The notes beneath the pieces were generated by a model that was given only the letters and a program-made list of their open reading frames with translations, searched no databases and had not been told where the DNA came from. Source: Geothrix edaphica (GTDB taxonomy: Bacteria; Acidobacteriota; Holophagae; Holophagales; Holophagaceae). Taken from it: a DNA stretch of 64,000 bases. Positions 9,131 through 18,048 of the stretch are shown here, in pieces. Position 1 is the stretch's first letter, and every line of letters starts with the position of its first letter. The stretch is from positions 1,550,001-1,614,000 of the forward strand of contig NZ_BSDC01000001.1 of the NCBI RefSeq assembly GCF_030268045.1, written 5' to 3'. The position numbers and the translations under genes are program-made.

Positions 9131-9625
9131 TCAGGACTGCTTGGCCAGCAGCCGGGCGCGCGTGTACGGGATCAGCCCGCCGGCATCCATGATGCCCTTG
9201 CGCGCGGCGGGCAGCTTGACCTGCTCGTAGGCCTTGCCCGTGGTCTTGTTGAGCACCTGGTCCGCGGTGATCTCCAGGTCATCACCCTCGCCGGCCTCGA
9301 GGCCGGGACAGATCACGACCTGGAGTCCCAGGTTGATGCTGTTCTGGAGGAAGATGCGGGAGATGCTCTTGGCCACCACGGCCACGTCGTGGCCCTTCAG
9401 GGTGGAGCAGGCCTGCTCGCGGCTGGAGCCGCAGCCGAAGTTCTCACCGCCCACGATGATGGAGCCGGACGCGAAGGCCCTGGCCTTGAGCTGGGCGTTG
9501 AACTCGGTCCGGTCGAAGAAGGCGAACTGGGGGGTTTCAGTGGGCAGCACCGTGGCCATGAAGCGGCCGGGATAGATGTCATCGGTGCTGATGTCGTTGC
9601 CGAGCTTGATGATGACCTTGGACAT
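9131..9625 (-). CDS. leuD: LeuD-like dehydratase small subunit (3-isopropylmalate dehydratase family)
   Basis: Swivelling small subunit of an aconitase-superfamily dehydratase, 164 residues. This short form is shared by archaeal-type LeuD, homoaconitase and 2,3-dimethylmalate dehydratase small subunits; E. coli LeuD is about 200. Motifs: GNDISTDDIYPGRF at the N terminus and GGENFGCGSSREQA for substrate-anion binding. It starts 3 nt after the stop of the large subunit. The leucine label is by family only. The operon also holds a CoA transferase and an HMG-CoA-lyase-like enzyme, so the substrate may be citramalate/citraconate or another methylmalate. Confidence 0.85.
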   Translation of the reverse strand: MSKVIIKLGNDISTDDIYPGRFMATVLPTETPQFAFFDRTEFNAQLKARAFASGSIIVGGENFGCGSSREQACSTLKGHDVAVVAKSISRIFLQNSINLGLQVVICPGLEAGEGDDLEITADQVLNKTTGKAYEQVKLPAARKGIMDAGGLIPYTRARLLAKQS

Positions 9626-9628
9626 GGT

Positions 9629-10915
9629 TCAGCCCTTTCTCGGATCGGTGATGACGCCGGTGATCGCCGAGGCCGCGGCCACCACGGGGCTGCAGAGGTA
9701 GACTTCGCCCGTGGGATTGCCCATGCGGCCCTTGAAGTTGCGGTTGGTGGTGCTGAGGGCCTTCTCGTGGTCGCCCAGGGCGCCTTCGTGGACGCCCAGG
9801 CAGGGCCCGCAGCCGGAGTTCATCACCACGGCGCCGGCCGCCATGAGGTCGTGGACATAGCCCTTGTCCAGGGCCTGCGCGAAGATCTTGCTCGAGGCCG
9901 GGAACACCAGCATGCGCGTGCCCTGGGCCACCTTCTTGCCCCGCAGGATGTCGGCGGCGGCGGCCAGGTCGTCCAGCCGCCCGTTGGTGCAGCTGCCGAT
10001 GACGATCTGCTGGATCCGCGTGCCCACCACGTCGCCGATGGGCTTCACGTTGTCCACCATGTGAGGGCAGGCGATCTGAGGCACCAGCCTGGTCACGTCG
10101 ATCTCCACCGTCTGGACGTAGCTGGCATCCAGGTCGGGCGTGACGCAGGGGATCGGATCGGTGACTCCTGCCTCCTCCCGCAGGTAGCGCAGGGTCTCCG
10201 CGTCCCCGGGCACGATGCCCGAGGTGGCGCCGGCCTCCACGCTCATGTTGCAGATGGCGATGCGGCCGCTGGTGCTCATCTTCCGGATGGTCTCGCCGTG
10301 GAACTCCAGCACCTTGTAGTTGGCGCCCTGGGCCGTGAGCTTCCCGATGAGGTGGAGGATGAGGTCCTTGGGGCCAACGAAGGGCGGGAACTCGCCGTGG
10401 ACCACCACCTTGATGGTGGCGGGCACCTCGATGTTGACGGCGATGCCCAGGCTCCACACCGAGGCCATCTCCGTGGCGCCGATGCCGAAGCTGAAGGCGC
10501 CCATGGCCCCATGGCTGGTGGTGTGGGAGTCGGTGCCCACCACCACATAGCCCGGCCGGACGTAGCCGTACTCCGGCAGGATCTGGTGGCAGATGCCGCC
10601 CACATCGCCGCGGATGTCGTGGAACTTGGTGATGCCGTGGTCGGCCACGAAGCCGCGGATCTTCTTCTGGTTGGTGGCCGTCTTGGGCGATTCCGCCGGC
10701 ACGCGGTGATCGAAGATGATGGCGATCCGGGAGGGATCCCAGACCTTGGCGCTCAGCCCGGTGCCTTCGTACACCTCGTGGAACTGGTTGATCACCAGCG
10801 CAGCGTTCTCGTGGGACATGGCGAGGTCCACCCGCGGCTCGACCACATCCCCGACCTTCACGGACGGCAGGCCCGCCGCGCGGGCCAGAATCTTCTCGAC
10901 GACCGTCATGCCCAT
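9629..10915 (-). CDS. leuC: LeuC-like dehydratase large subunit (3-isopropylmalate dehydratase family)
   Basis: Fe-S large subunit of the dehydratase whose small subunit follows immediately. 428 residues, the short LeuC/homoaconitase/DmdA class. Cluster-binding cysteines are in GSCTNGR and GCGPCLG; GTDSHTTSHGAMG is the substrate-region signature. The ATG at 10915 is chosen over a GTG at 10936 because GAGGAGG lies just upstream of it and the GTG falls inside the CoA-transferase frame. It begins 10 nt after that gene's stop. Dehydration/hydration chemistry is secure; the physiological substrate is not. Confidence 0.87.
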   Translation of the reverse strand: MGMTVVEKILARAAGLPSVKVGDVVEPRVDLAMSHENAALVINQFHEVYEGTGLSAKVWDPSRIAIIFDHRVPAESPKTATNQKKIRGFVADHGITKFHDIRGDVGGICHQILPEYGYVRPGYVVVGTDSHTTSHGAMGAFSFGIGATEMASVWSLGIAVNIEVPATIKVVVHGEFPPFVGPKDLILHLIGKLTAQGANYKVLEFHGETIRKMSTSGRIAICNMSVEAGATSGIVPGDAETLRYLREEAGVTDPIPCVTPDLDASYVQTVEIDVTRLVPQIACPHMVDNVKPIGDVVGTRIQQIVIGSCTNGRLDDLAAAADILRGKKVAQGTRMLVFPASSKIFAQALDKGYVHDLMAAGAVVMNSGCGPCLGVHEGALGDHEKALSTTNRNFKGRMGNPTGEVYLCSPVVAAASAITGVITDPRKG

Positions 10916-10925
10916 GGGAACCTCC

Positions 10926-12125
10926 TCAGATGACACCTTTGGTTTTCAACTCAGCCAGATCGGATGTACCAAGCCCGAGATGCCCGTAGACCTCGGCATT
11001 GTGCTCGCCCAGCGCAGGCGGTGGCGCATCCACAGAACCGGGGGTCTTCTCGAACAGCGCTGTCAGGCCGAAGACCTCGATCTCACCGACACCTTCGGCC
11101 TGCACCTTCTGGAGCACGCCGCGATGTGCGATCTGCGGCTGCCGCAAGGCCTCCTCCAGCCCGAGAATCTCGCCACTCGGAACATCCTTCGCATTCAGTT
11201 CCATGACCCAGAAGCCGGTAGGTTTCTGGATCAGCCGGGCCTCCAGCAGCGGCGTCAAGGCCTTGCGGTTCTTCTTGCGGGTGTCCCGCTCCTGGAACCG
11301 GGGGTCGGCCTTCAGTTCCGGCACCTCCAGCACCTCGCAGACAGCCTCCCACTGCTCCTGCTTGTTGGCCGCGATGTTGATGTGGCCGTCCTGCGTGCGG
11401 AAAGTGCCGCTGGGGGCCGCCGTGAAGTTGTCATTGCCCATGAGCACGGGCTGCTCCCCGCCGATGAGCAGGTTCGCCGCCACCCAGCCCATGAGGGGCA
11501 TGATGCTGTCCAGCAGGGCGATGTCGATGGCCTGCCCTTCTCCCGTCCGTTCGCGGTGGAAGAGGGCCGCCATCACGGCGAAGGCCGCGTTCAGGCCGCC
11601 CACGGTGTCGCAGACGGGAAAGCCCGTGCGCAGGGGGCTCAGGCGCTCATCGCCATTCACGGCCATCTCGCCCGACAGGCCCTGGATGATCTGATCGTAG
11701 GCCGGTTTGAGGGCGTCCGGCCCCGTCTGGCCGAAGCCGGAGATGGCGCAGTAGATGAGCCGCGGGTTGAGCTCCGCCAGGCTCTTGTAGCCGATGCCCA
11801 GACGGTCCATGACGCCGGGGCGGAAGTTCTCCACCACCACGTCCGCGTCCTTCACCAGCTTCCGGAACAGTTCCTTGCCTTCGGCGGACTTGGTGTTCAG
11901 GGTGATCGACTTCTTGTTGCAGTTCTGGGCCAGAAAGCTGGTGCCCATGAGCTTCTTGTTCAGCTCGGGCACGATGCCCAGCTTGCGGGCCAAGTCCCCA
12001 TCCTTGGGGTTCTCCACCTTGATGACCTCGGCCCCGAGGAGGGCCAGGTGCAAGGTGGTGAAGGGTCCGGAGAGGACGTTGGTGAGGTCCAGGACCTTGA
12101 TGCCGTCGAGGATCTTCCTGCTCAT
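10926..12125 (-). CDS. CaiB/BaiF family (class III) CoA transferase
   Basis: Moves CoA between carboxylic acids through an aspartyl-CoA anhydride. 399 residues, the family norm. N-terminal GIKVLDLTNVLSGPF and AEVIKVENP are typical; the catalytic aspartate is expected in RTGFPVCDTVGG. Family members act on oxalate, carnitine, mesaconate, citramalate, itaconate and others. The ATG at 12125 overlaps the lyase stop by 4 nt (ATGA), so the two are translationally coupled. This suggests that the transferase and lyase handle consecutive intermediates, for example free versus CoA-bound citramalate. Confidence 0.9.
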   Translation of the reverse strand: MSRKILDGIKVLDLTNVLSGPFTTLHLALLGAEVIKVENPKDGDLARKLGIVPELNKKLMGTSFLAQNCNKKSITLNTKSAEGKELFRKLVKDADVVVENFRPGVMDRLGIGYKSLAELNPRLIYCAISGFGQTGPDALKPAYDQIIQGLSGEMAVNGDERLSPLRTGFPVCDTVGGLNAAFAVMAALFHRERTGEGQAIDIALLDSIMPLMGWVAANLLIGGEQPVLMGNDNFTAAPSGTFRTQDGHINIAANKQEQWEAVCEVLEVPELKADPRFQERDTRKKNRKALTPLLEARLIQKPTGFWVMELNAKDVPSGEILGLEEALRQPQIAHRGVLQKVQAEGVGEIEVFGLTALFEKTPGSVDAPPPALGEHNAEVYGHLGLGTSDLAELKTKGVI

Positions 12126-13030
12126 GCCGTCACCTTCGCAGTGATGGGGCCGGTCTTGTGGACGCAACCCGGCAGATCCCGGCCCAGGTGAGTGGATACA
12201 TCCTTCGCCACGCCGATGAGGGCGGCGAGGTCGATGTCCGTGCGCAGGCCCATGCGCTGGAGGCCGTGGACCAGGTCTTCAGTGGCCACGTTGCCCGCCG
12301 CCACCTTGGTGAAGGGGCAGCCGCCCAGACCGCCGAAGCTGGTCTCGATGGCCTTGGCGCCGGCGTCCATGGCGGCGTAGACGCTGGCCATGCCCAGACC
12401 GTAGGTGTTGTGGATGTGGGCCGTGATCTCTGCGGCCGGGTGGAGCTCCAGCACCTTCTGCACATAGCGCCGGACCTGGTCAGGGTGCGAGTGCCCGGCC
12501 GTGTCCGCGAGGCTGATGGAGGTGAGCCCAGCTTCCAGGTAGGCCGCCACGATGCCCATGACGCGGTCCTCGGGGATGGATCCCTCGAAGCCGCAGCCGA
12601 AGGCGCTCTGGACGCTGACCTGCACCTTGCGGCCCGCCTGCTTCGCCGCCAGCGCCGTGGCGATGATGCGCCGCTGGGCGTCCTCGGTACCCATCCCCGT
12701 GTTCTTGCGGCTGTGGGTCTCGGAGGCGGAGACGCCCAGGCAGATGAGCGGCACGCCCACCTCCAGGGCCCGCTCCAGCCCCTTCTCGTTGAGCACCAGG
12801 CCGGACAGCAGGGCGTGGTGGTCCTCCTTCACGAGGATGCGGAAGAGGTCGTCCGTGTCCGCCATCTGGGGCACCTTGTCGCCCCGCACGAAGGAGCCCA
12901 CCTGGACGATGTCCACCCCTGAATCCGCCGCGCGACGGATCCAGTCGAGCTTCACATCCGTGGGCACCACCGTGGCTTCGACCTGGAGGCCATCGCGGGG
13001 GCCGACTTCGTGGATGAGGATGCGATCCAT
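12122..13030 (-). CDS. HMG-CoA lyase-like enzyme (HMGL / citramalyl-CoA lyase candidate)
   Basis: Divalent-metal TIM-barrel lyase, 302 residues, of the DRE-TIM superfamily. HMG-CoA-lyase features: GPRDGLQ (catalytic R12, metal-linked D13), metal ligands H205 and H207 in AHIHNTYG, and the catalytic-cysteine loop GGLGGCP (C238) followed by AAGNVATED. Differences from canonical HMGL include SFVRGDKVPQM and ADTAG in place of GDTIG. The family cleaves 3-hydroxy-3-methylglutaryl-CoA, but relatives cleave or form citramalyl-CoA and similar branched 3-hydroxyacyl-CoAs. Starts 7 nt after the dehydrogenase stop. No other leucine-catabolism gene is present. Confidence 0.85.
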   Translation of the reverse strand: MDRILIHEVGPRDGLQVEATVVPTDVKLDWIRRAADSGVDIVQVGSFVRGDKVPQMADTDDLFRILVKEDHHALLSGLVLNEKGLERALEVGVPLICLGVSASETHSRKNTGMGTEDAQRRIIATALAAKQAGRKVQVSVQSAFGCGFEGSIPEDRVMGIVAAYLEAGLTSISLADTAGHSHPDQVRRYVQKVLELHPAAEITAHIHNTYGLGMASVYAAMDAGAKAIETSFGGLGGCPFTKVAAGNVATEDLVHGLQRMGLRTDIDLAALIGVAKDVSTHLGRDLPGCVHKTGPITAKVTA

Positions 13031-13037
13031 GGCTTCC

Positions 13038-14156
13038 TCAGAGCTTGCGCGCGATCGCCTCGCCCATGTCGAGGGTCGAGGCGCTGCCGCCCATGTCGTA
13101 GGTGCGCACCTGGCCTTCGGCGATGACAGCGGCCACGGCCTTCTCGAGGCGCGAGCCCTTCTCCGTCTCGCCCAGCCAGTCGAGCATCATCTTCGCGGCG
13201 AGGATGGTGGCGATGGGGTTCACCTTGTACTGGCCGGCGTACTTGGGCGCACTGCCATGGCTGGGCTCGAACACCGCCAGCTTCTCGCCGATGTTGCCGG
13301 AGCAGCCGAAGCCCAGGCCGCCCACCATCTGGGCCGCCAGGTCGCTCACGATGTCGCCGAACAGGTTCGTCGCCACCATCACGCCGTAGTTCTTCGGGTT
13401 CTTCAGCATCCACATGGTGATGGCATCCACATTGGCGTCATCCATCGCGATGCCCGGGTACTCCTTCGCGATGCGCTTGCCCGTCTCCAGGAACATGCCT
13501 TCCGTGGCGCGCACCACGTTGGCCTTGTGGATGACCGTGACCTTGGGGTAGCCGAAGGTCTTGGCGTATTCGAAGGCGGCACGGATGATGCGGTCGCAGC
13601 CCTTCTGTGTGTTCACCTTGCAGGTGATGGCGAACTGGTCTCCGGGGATGTCGGCAAAGTGGGCGAAGGGCTTGCTCAGCTTCTTCAGGGTCGCCTTCAG
13701 CTCGTCCGGAACGGGGCTGAATTCCACGCCGGCATAGAGATCCTCGGTGTTCTCGCGGAAGATCACCATGTCGATGTCTTCCTTGTAGTTCAGGGGATTG
13801 CCGAGGTAGGCCTTGCACGGCCGCAGGCAGGTGTAGAGGTCGAACATCTGCCGCATGCGGACGATGGGGCTGCGGTAGATGAGGCCCTTGCCCTTGAGCT
13901 CGGGCACAAGCTCCGCCTCGGCGTCCTTCACGGGCTTGGAGGTGATGGCACCGAACATGGCGGCGTGGCTGTTCTTCAGCAGGTCGATGGTGCGCTGGGG
14001 AAAGGACTCGCCCTCCTTGCACCAGAACTCCCAGCCGATGTCGCCGTGGGTGTAGGTGGCGTCGAACTTCAGCGCATCGAGGCAGATCCTGGCCGCCTCC
14101 ATGACCTCGACGCCCACGCCGTCGCCGGGCAACCACGCGATGTTGAACTGGCTCAT
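13038..14156 (-). CDS. Isocitrate/isopropylmalate-family beta-decarboxylating dehydrogenase
   Basis: First gene of the five-gene operon, 372 residues. NAD(P)-dependent oxidative decarboxylation of a 2-hydroxy acid bearing a 3-carboxylate (isocitrate, 3-isopropylmalate, 3-methylmalate, homoisocitrate or tartrate). The substrate loop reads IFRENTEDLYAG, the ICDH/tartrate type rather than the RELTGG type of LeuB. The catalytic lysine is in IHKANVV, and the metal-binding aspartates are in NLFGDIVSDL. The C-terminal EPSHGSAPKYAG is the nucleotide-binding loop. The ATG at 14156 has AAGGAG. Together with the LeuCD-like pair it could convert a methylmalate to 2-oxobutyrate. Confidence 0.88.
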   Translation of the reverse strand: MSQFNIAWLPGDGVGVEVMEAARICLDALKFDATYTHGDIGWEFWCKEGESFPQRTIDLLKNSHAAMFGAITSKPVKDAEAELVPELKGKGLIYRSPIVRMRQMFDLYTCLRPCKAYLGNPLNYKEDIDMVIFRENTEDLYAGVEFSPVPDELKATLKKLSKPFAHFADIPGDQFAITCKVNTQKGCDRIIRAAFEYAKTFGYPKVTVIHKANVVRATEGMFLETGKRIAKEYPGIAMDDANVDAITMWMLKNPKNYGVMVATNLFGDIVSDLAAQMVGGLGFGCSGNIGEKLAVFEPSHGSAPKYAGQYKVNPIATILAAKMMLDWLGETEKGSRLEKAVAAVIAEGQVRTYDMGGSASTLDMGEAIARKL

Positions 14157-14318
14157 GATCAGGCTCCTTCGGGCAGGGGTCTGCGGTGCGGCGCGACACG
14201 CGCCGGAACCGCCCAATCATGACCTCCCCGTTAAGTTTGAGCTCCGATCGCCATCACAAATCCGGCCGAAAAGGCGGGTTTCGACTCTCCGGACCTACAG
14301 ATCGTCAAAAATGACCGG

Positions 14319-17117
14319 TCACTTGCAGGCCAGCCAGCTGTCGCCGGTGCGCACTTCCGCTGCCAGCTTCACGCCGAGAGGACCCAGGTCATCCGCGCCT
14401 TCCATGGCCTCCTTCAGCAGGGCCGAGGCACGCTCCACTTCTTCCGGCGGCGCCTCCATGAGCAGCTCGTCGTGGACCTGGAGCAGCAGCCGCGCCTGGA
14501 GCCCCGAGGCCTGGAGGCTGCGGTGCAGGCGCACCATGGCCCGGCGCATGAGGTCGGCGGCCGTGCCCTGGACGATGGTGTTCACGGCCTCGCGCAGGCC
14601 CTGGGCCTGGAACTGCTTGTTGGGGCTCTCCAGCTCGGGGATGCGCCGGATGCGACCCCAGTGGGTGCGCACCAGGCCCTCCGCCAGGGCCTTCTCCTTG
14701 GCGCCCTCGATCCAGGCGGCCACCTTGGGCATGCGCTCGAAGTAGCGCTCGATGAAGGCCTTGGCTTCCTTCTGGCTGACGCCGATGTTGGCCGCGAGGG
14801 CGAAGGCCCCCTGGCCGTAGAGCAGACCGAAGTTGACAGCCTTGGACGCGCTGCGCTGCTCCGAGGTGACCTGGTCCATGGGCACATTGAAGACTTCCGA
14901 CGCCGTGCGGCGGTGGATGTCCTCGCCGGCCGCGAAGGCGCCCAGCAGCACCGGATCCTCGGCCAGGGCCGCCACCACCCGCAGCTCGATCTGGCTGTAG
15001 TCGGCGTCCAGCAACACCCAACCGGGCTCGGGCACAAAGGCGCCGCGGATGGCGCGACCCTCCTCCGTTCGGATGGGGATGTTCTGGAGGTTGGGATCAC
15101 TGGAGGCCAGCCGTCCCGACGCCACGGCCGCCTGATGCAGCCGCGTGTGCACCCGGCCTGTGACGGGGTTCACCATCTGGGGCAGCGCCTCCACATAGGT
15201 GCCCAGCAGCTTCACCATCTGGCGGTGGCGCAGCAGCTCCTGCGCGATCTCGGCCCCCTGTTTTTCCGCCAGTTCCTGGAGCACATCCTCGTCCGTGCTG
15301 GGCGCCTTGGTCTTGCCGGTGTACTTCACGGGCTTGAAGCCCAGCTTGCCGAAGAGGATGCCGCCCAGCTGGGTGGGGCTGTTGAGGTTGAAGGGCTCGC
15401 CGGCCAGCTCGAGGACGCGGGCCTCCGCGCGCTTGCGCTCGCCCTGCATGCGTACGGCGAGTTGGGAAAGGACATTCAAGTCCAGGCGGACGCCGTGGCC
15501 CTCCAGGGCGGCGAGCACATCCACGAGGGGCAGGTCCACCTCTTCGTAGAGCTGCTTCAGACGATCATCCGTGAGCTTTGCCCGCAGCTTGTCGCAGAGC
15601 TGCAGAGCCAGATCCGCATCCTCGGCGGCGTACTGCACCGCGTGTTCGAACTCGGCCTCATCGAAGCGCTTCTGGGCCTTGCCCTTCCCCACCACCTCCT
15701 CGAAGGCGATGGGCTTCACGTCCAGCAGGCGCACGGACAGGTCATCCAGGTTGTGGCGGACCCCGCTCTCCAGCAGGAAGCTCAGCACCATGCTGTCATC
15801 GGCCAGCCCTGCCACGGGCATCCCATGGCGGGCCAGCACCTGGAGGTCGTACTTGAGGTTCTGGCCGCACTTGCCCACGGCCGGATCGGCGAACAGCGGC
15901 GCCAGGACCCGCCGGGCCTCTGCGAACGGGATATTGCGCGGATCCAGGTGGGACGCCAACTCTGCGAAGAAGGTGCCTGCCTCCCCCCGGAGGTCCAGCA
16001 GCGAGTCCGGCAGACCCGAGTCCGGCAGGAGCCCAGGCAGGGAGCCTTCCGTATCGGCCGTGGCCGGCTTCAGGTGCGCCAGCGGGACATAGAGGCCCTC
16101 ATTGGTCGCCCAGGCCAGGCTGAGGCCCACAATGTGGCCGCGGGTGGGGTCGATGCTCGTGGTCTCCGTATCGAGGCCGAACCGCCCAGCGGCGCGGCAG
16201 GCGGCCACGGCGGCTACCAGGTCCGCCACGGTGGCCGCGGCCCGGTATTTCCGGGCGCTGCCCGCCTCCTGGGCGCTCTGGGTGAACTCCTTGGTGAGGG
16301 TCTGGAAGCCCAGGGCCTTGAAGGTCTCCCGGGCCCTGGCCTCGTCCACGCCCGGATAGACGAGATCCTTGGGGTGCAGAGGCAAGTCCAGGTCCGTCAC
16401 CACCGTGACCAGGCGCTTGGTGAGGTCCAGCCACTCCCCGGCGGCCTCGAGCCCCTCCCGCTGCTTGGGCTTCAGGTCGGCCTTGGCGGCGATGACGCCG
16501 TCCAGACTGCCGTGCTTCTCCAGCAGCAGGGCCGCGCCCTTCTCGCCGATGCCGGGGACGCCCTTCACATTGTCGGAGGCATCGCCCACCAGGCTGAGGA
16601 AGTCCACCACCTGCTCAGGCCACACACCCATGCGGCTCTTCACGCCCTCGCGGTCGTGCCAGATCTCGCCGTCCTTGGTGTTCAGCACCTGGATCTTCAG
16701 GTCGTCGTCCACCAGCTGCAGCAGGTCCTTGTCCGGGCTGACGATGACCGCCGGCAGGCCGTGGGCCGCCGATTCCCGGGCCAGGGTGCCCATGACGTCG
16801 TCCGCCTCGTAGCCCGACAGCTCCACGATGGGGATGTTCAGGGCCTCCACCAGCTGCCGGATCATGGGGATCTGCGGGCGCAGATCCTCGGGCATTTCGG
16901 CGCGGTTGGCCTTGTACTCGGGATAGAGCTCGTGCCGGAAGGTGGGCCCCGGCATGTCGAACACGCAGGCGATGTGCGTGGGCTGGTGCTTCTCCAGCAG
17001 CTGGAGCACCAGCCGCGTGAAGGTGTACGCCGCGCCGTTCTTCAGCCGGGGGTTGGCGAAGTAGGCGCGAAAAATGAAAGCGAAGGTGTCGATCAGGTAG
17101 AGGCGGTCTTCGGACAT
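14319..17117 (-). CDS. polA: DNA polymerase I
   Basis: 932 residues with all three PolA domains. The N-terminal 5'-3' exonuclease (about 1-290) contains DKDLLQLVDD and GDASDNVKGVPGIGEKGA. The 3'-5' exonuclease (about 300-520) keeps its DxE motif (FGLDTETTSID) and the later YAAEDADLALQL, so proofreading appears intact. The polymerase domain contains motif A (DADYSQIELRV), motif B (SKAVNFGLLYGQG) and motif C (LQVHDELL). It functions in Okazaki-fragment maturation and repair. It ends about 160 nt before the start of the dehydrogenase operon. Confidence 0.98.
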   Translation of the reverse strand: MSEDRLYLIDTFAFIFRAYFANPRLKNGAAYTFTRLVLQLLEKHQPTHIACVFDMPGPTFRHELYPEYKANRAEMPEDLRPQIPMIRQLVEALNIPIVELSGYEADDVMGTLARESAAHGLPAVIVSPDKDLLQLVDDDLKIQVLNTKDGEIWHDREGVKSRMGVWPEQVVDFLSLVGDASDNVKGVPGIGEKGAALLLEKHGSLDGVIAAKADLKPKQREGLEAAGEWLDLTKRLVTVVTDLDLPLHPKDLVYPGVDEARARETFKALGFQTLTKEFTQSAQEAGSARKYRAAATVADLVAAVAACRAAGRFGLDTETTSIDPTRGHIVGLSLAWATNEGLYVPLAHLKPATADTEGSLPGLLPDSGLPDSLLDLRGEAGTFFAELASHLDPRNIPFAEARRVLAPLFADPAVGKCGQNLKYDLQVLARHGMPVAGLADDSMVLSFLLESGVRHNLDDLSVRLLDVKPIAFEEVVGKGKAQKRFDEAEFEHAVQYAAEDADLALQLCDKLRAKLTDDRLKQLYEEVDLPLVDVLAALEGHGVRLDLNVLSQLAVRMQGERKRAEARVLELAGEPFNLNSPTQLGGILFGKLGFKPVKYTGKTKAPSTDEDVLQELAEKQGAEIAQELLRHRQMVKLLGTYVEALPQMVNPVTGRVHTRLHQAAVASGRLASSDPNLQNIPIRTEEGRAIRGAFVPEPGWVLLDADYSQIELRVVAALAEDPVLLGAFAAGEDIHRRTASEVFNVPMDQVTSEQRSASKAVNFGLLYGQGAFALAANIGVSQKEAKAFIERYFERMPKVAAWIEGAKEKALAEGLVRTHWGRIRRIPELESPNKQFQAQGLREAVNTIVQGTAADLMRRAMVRLHRSLQASGLQARLLLQVHDELLMEAPPEEVERASALLKEAMEGADDLGPLGVKLAAEVRTGDSWLACK

Positions 17118-17147
17118 GCCCCCAGTCTGGCAGGACTCGCCCCGGGA

Positions 17148-17972
17148 TCACCTCAGTCCATAGGCCCGGCGCAGGATCGCCTCCCACCAGGCCGCGGGCA
17201 GGAGGGCCTTCAGCTTGCCCACCCAGAAGGCGTCCCGACCGATGACCACGCGCCGCGGGGGACGCTCGGCCACCAGGGCCTTCAGGATCTTCCGGGCGCA
17301 GCGCGCGGGATCCATGGCGAAGCGCTCGCCCTGCTGCTTCCGCACCGCCAGGTAGCGGGCGAGGATGGCCTCGTAGCGCGTGCCGCGGGCCCGCCCGGGC
17401 AGGTCGCCCCAGGCCTTCGTCAGGGTTTCCCGGAATTCCGTCCGGATGGCGCCAGGTTCCACAAGCACCACGGCCACCTCCCGGCCGATCTCCAGCCGCA
17501 GGCTCTCCGCCAGGGCCACCACCGCATGCTTGGAGGCGTTGTAGGGGCCCGCCAGCGGGATGGACAGCCGCCCCAGCATGGAGGCCACCTGAAGGATCCG
17601 GGCCCCGGGTTCCCGCCGCAGCAGGGGCAGGAAGGCGTTGGTCACTTGGTGGAGGCCGATGACATTGGTCTCGAACTGCACGCGGAGTTCCTCCGCGCGT
17701 AGGAGTTCAAGGGGGCCCACCTGGCCGTAGCCGGCGTTGTTGACCAGGGCCTTGAGGGGCAGATCCGCGCAGGCGGCGGCCGCGGCGGCGACGCTGGTTC
17801 CGTCGGTGACATCGAGAGGGAGCACACGGAGGTCCTCGCCCGAAGGTAGGTCCGCCAGCGTCTCCACCCGCCGCGCCGTGGCCACCACGCCCCAGCCCGC
17901 CGCGCGGCAGAGCGGTACCAGTGCCCGCCCGATACCCGTCGAGCAACCTGTGATGAGGACCCAGTTCCGCAT
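17148..17972 (-). CDS. SDR family NAD(P)-dependent oxidoreductase
   Basis: Classical short-chain dehydrogenase, 274 residues. The cofactor loop TGCSTGIG is at 8-15 and NNAGYG at 78-83. The catalytic triad is S131, Y144 and K148 (YNASK). ARR at the end of beta-2 suggests NADP preference. The C-terminal half carries hydrophobic segments as in retinol/estradiol-type SDRs, and the substrate is unknown. The polA start lies 30 nt downstream in the same direction, so it may be co-transcribed with polA. A 16-bp hairpin upstream of its start separates it from the next gene. Confidence 0.9.
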   Translation of the reverse strand: MRNWVLITGCSTGIGRALVPLCRAAGWGVVATARRVETLADLPSGEDLRVLPLDVTDGTSVAAAAAACADLPLKALVNNAGYGQVGPLELLRAEELRVQFETNVIGLHQVTNAFLPLLRREPGARILQVASMLGRLSIPLAGPYNASKHAVVALAESLRLEIGREVAVVLVEPGAIRTEFRETLTKAWGDLPGRARGTRYEAILARYLAVRKQQGERFAMDPARCARKILKALVAERPPRRVVIGRDAFWVGKLKALLPAAWWEAILRRAYGLR

Positions 17973-17991
17973 GCAGCCATCTTTTCACACA

Positions 17992-18027
17992 CTGCAAAAC
18001 GGGGCGCGGATGCGCCCCGTTTTGCAG
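17992..18027 (-). terminator. Intrinsic terminator, perfect 16-bp stem
   Basis: CTGCAAAACGGGGCGC (17992-18007), loop GGAT, and its exact reverse complement (18012-18027). On the minus strand it follows the small exported protein (ends 18049), and the 3' arm contains GTTTTGCAG. It separates that gene from the SDR. A second small hairpin (CGCCG/CGGCG) lies just before it at about 18029-18043. Confidence 0.75.
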
Positions 18028-18048
18028 TCGCCGCCTTCGGCGGGGAAA

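Noticed and set aside
10915-10936. GTG at 10936 as the start of the LeuC-like gene
   Set aside because: It lies inside the CoA-transferase 3' end, and the GAGGAGG ribosome site falls downstream of it, directly before the ATG at 10915.
14472-17702. A 1076-codon open frame on the plus strand
   Set aside because: Antisense to polA and the SDR gene, both with full motif sets; no ribosome site and no recognisable domain.
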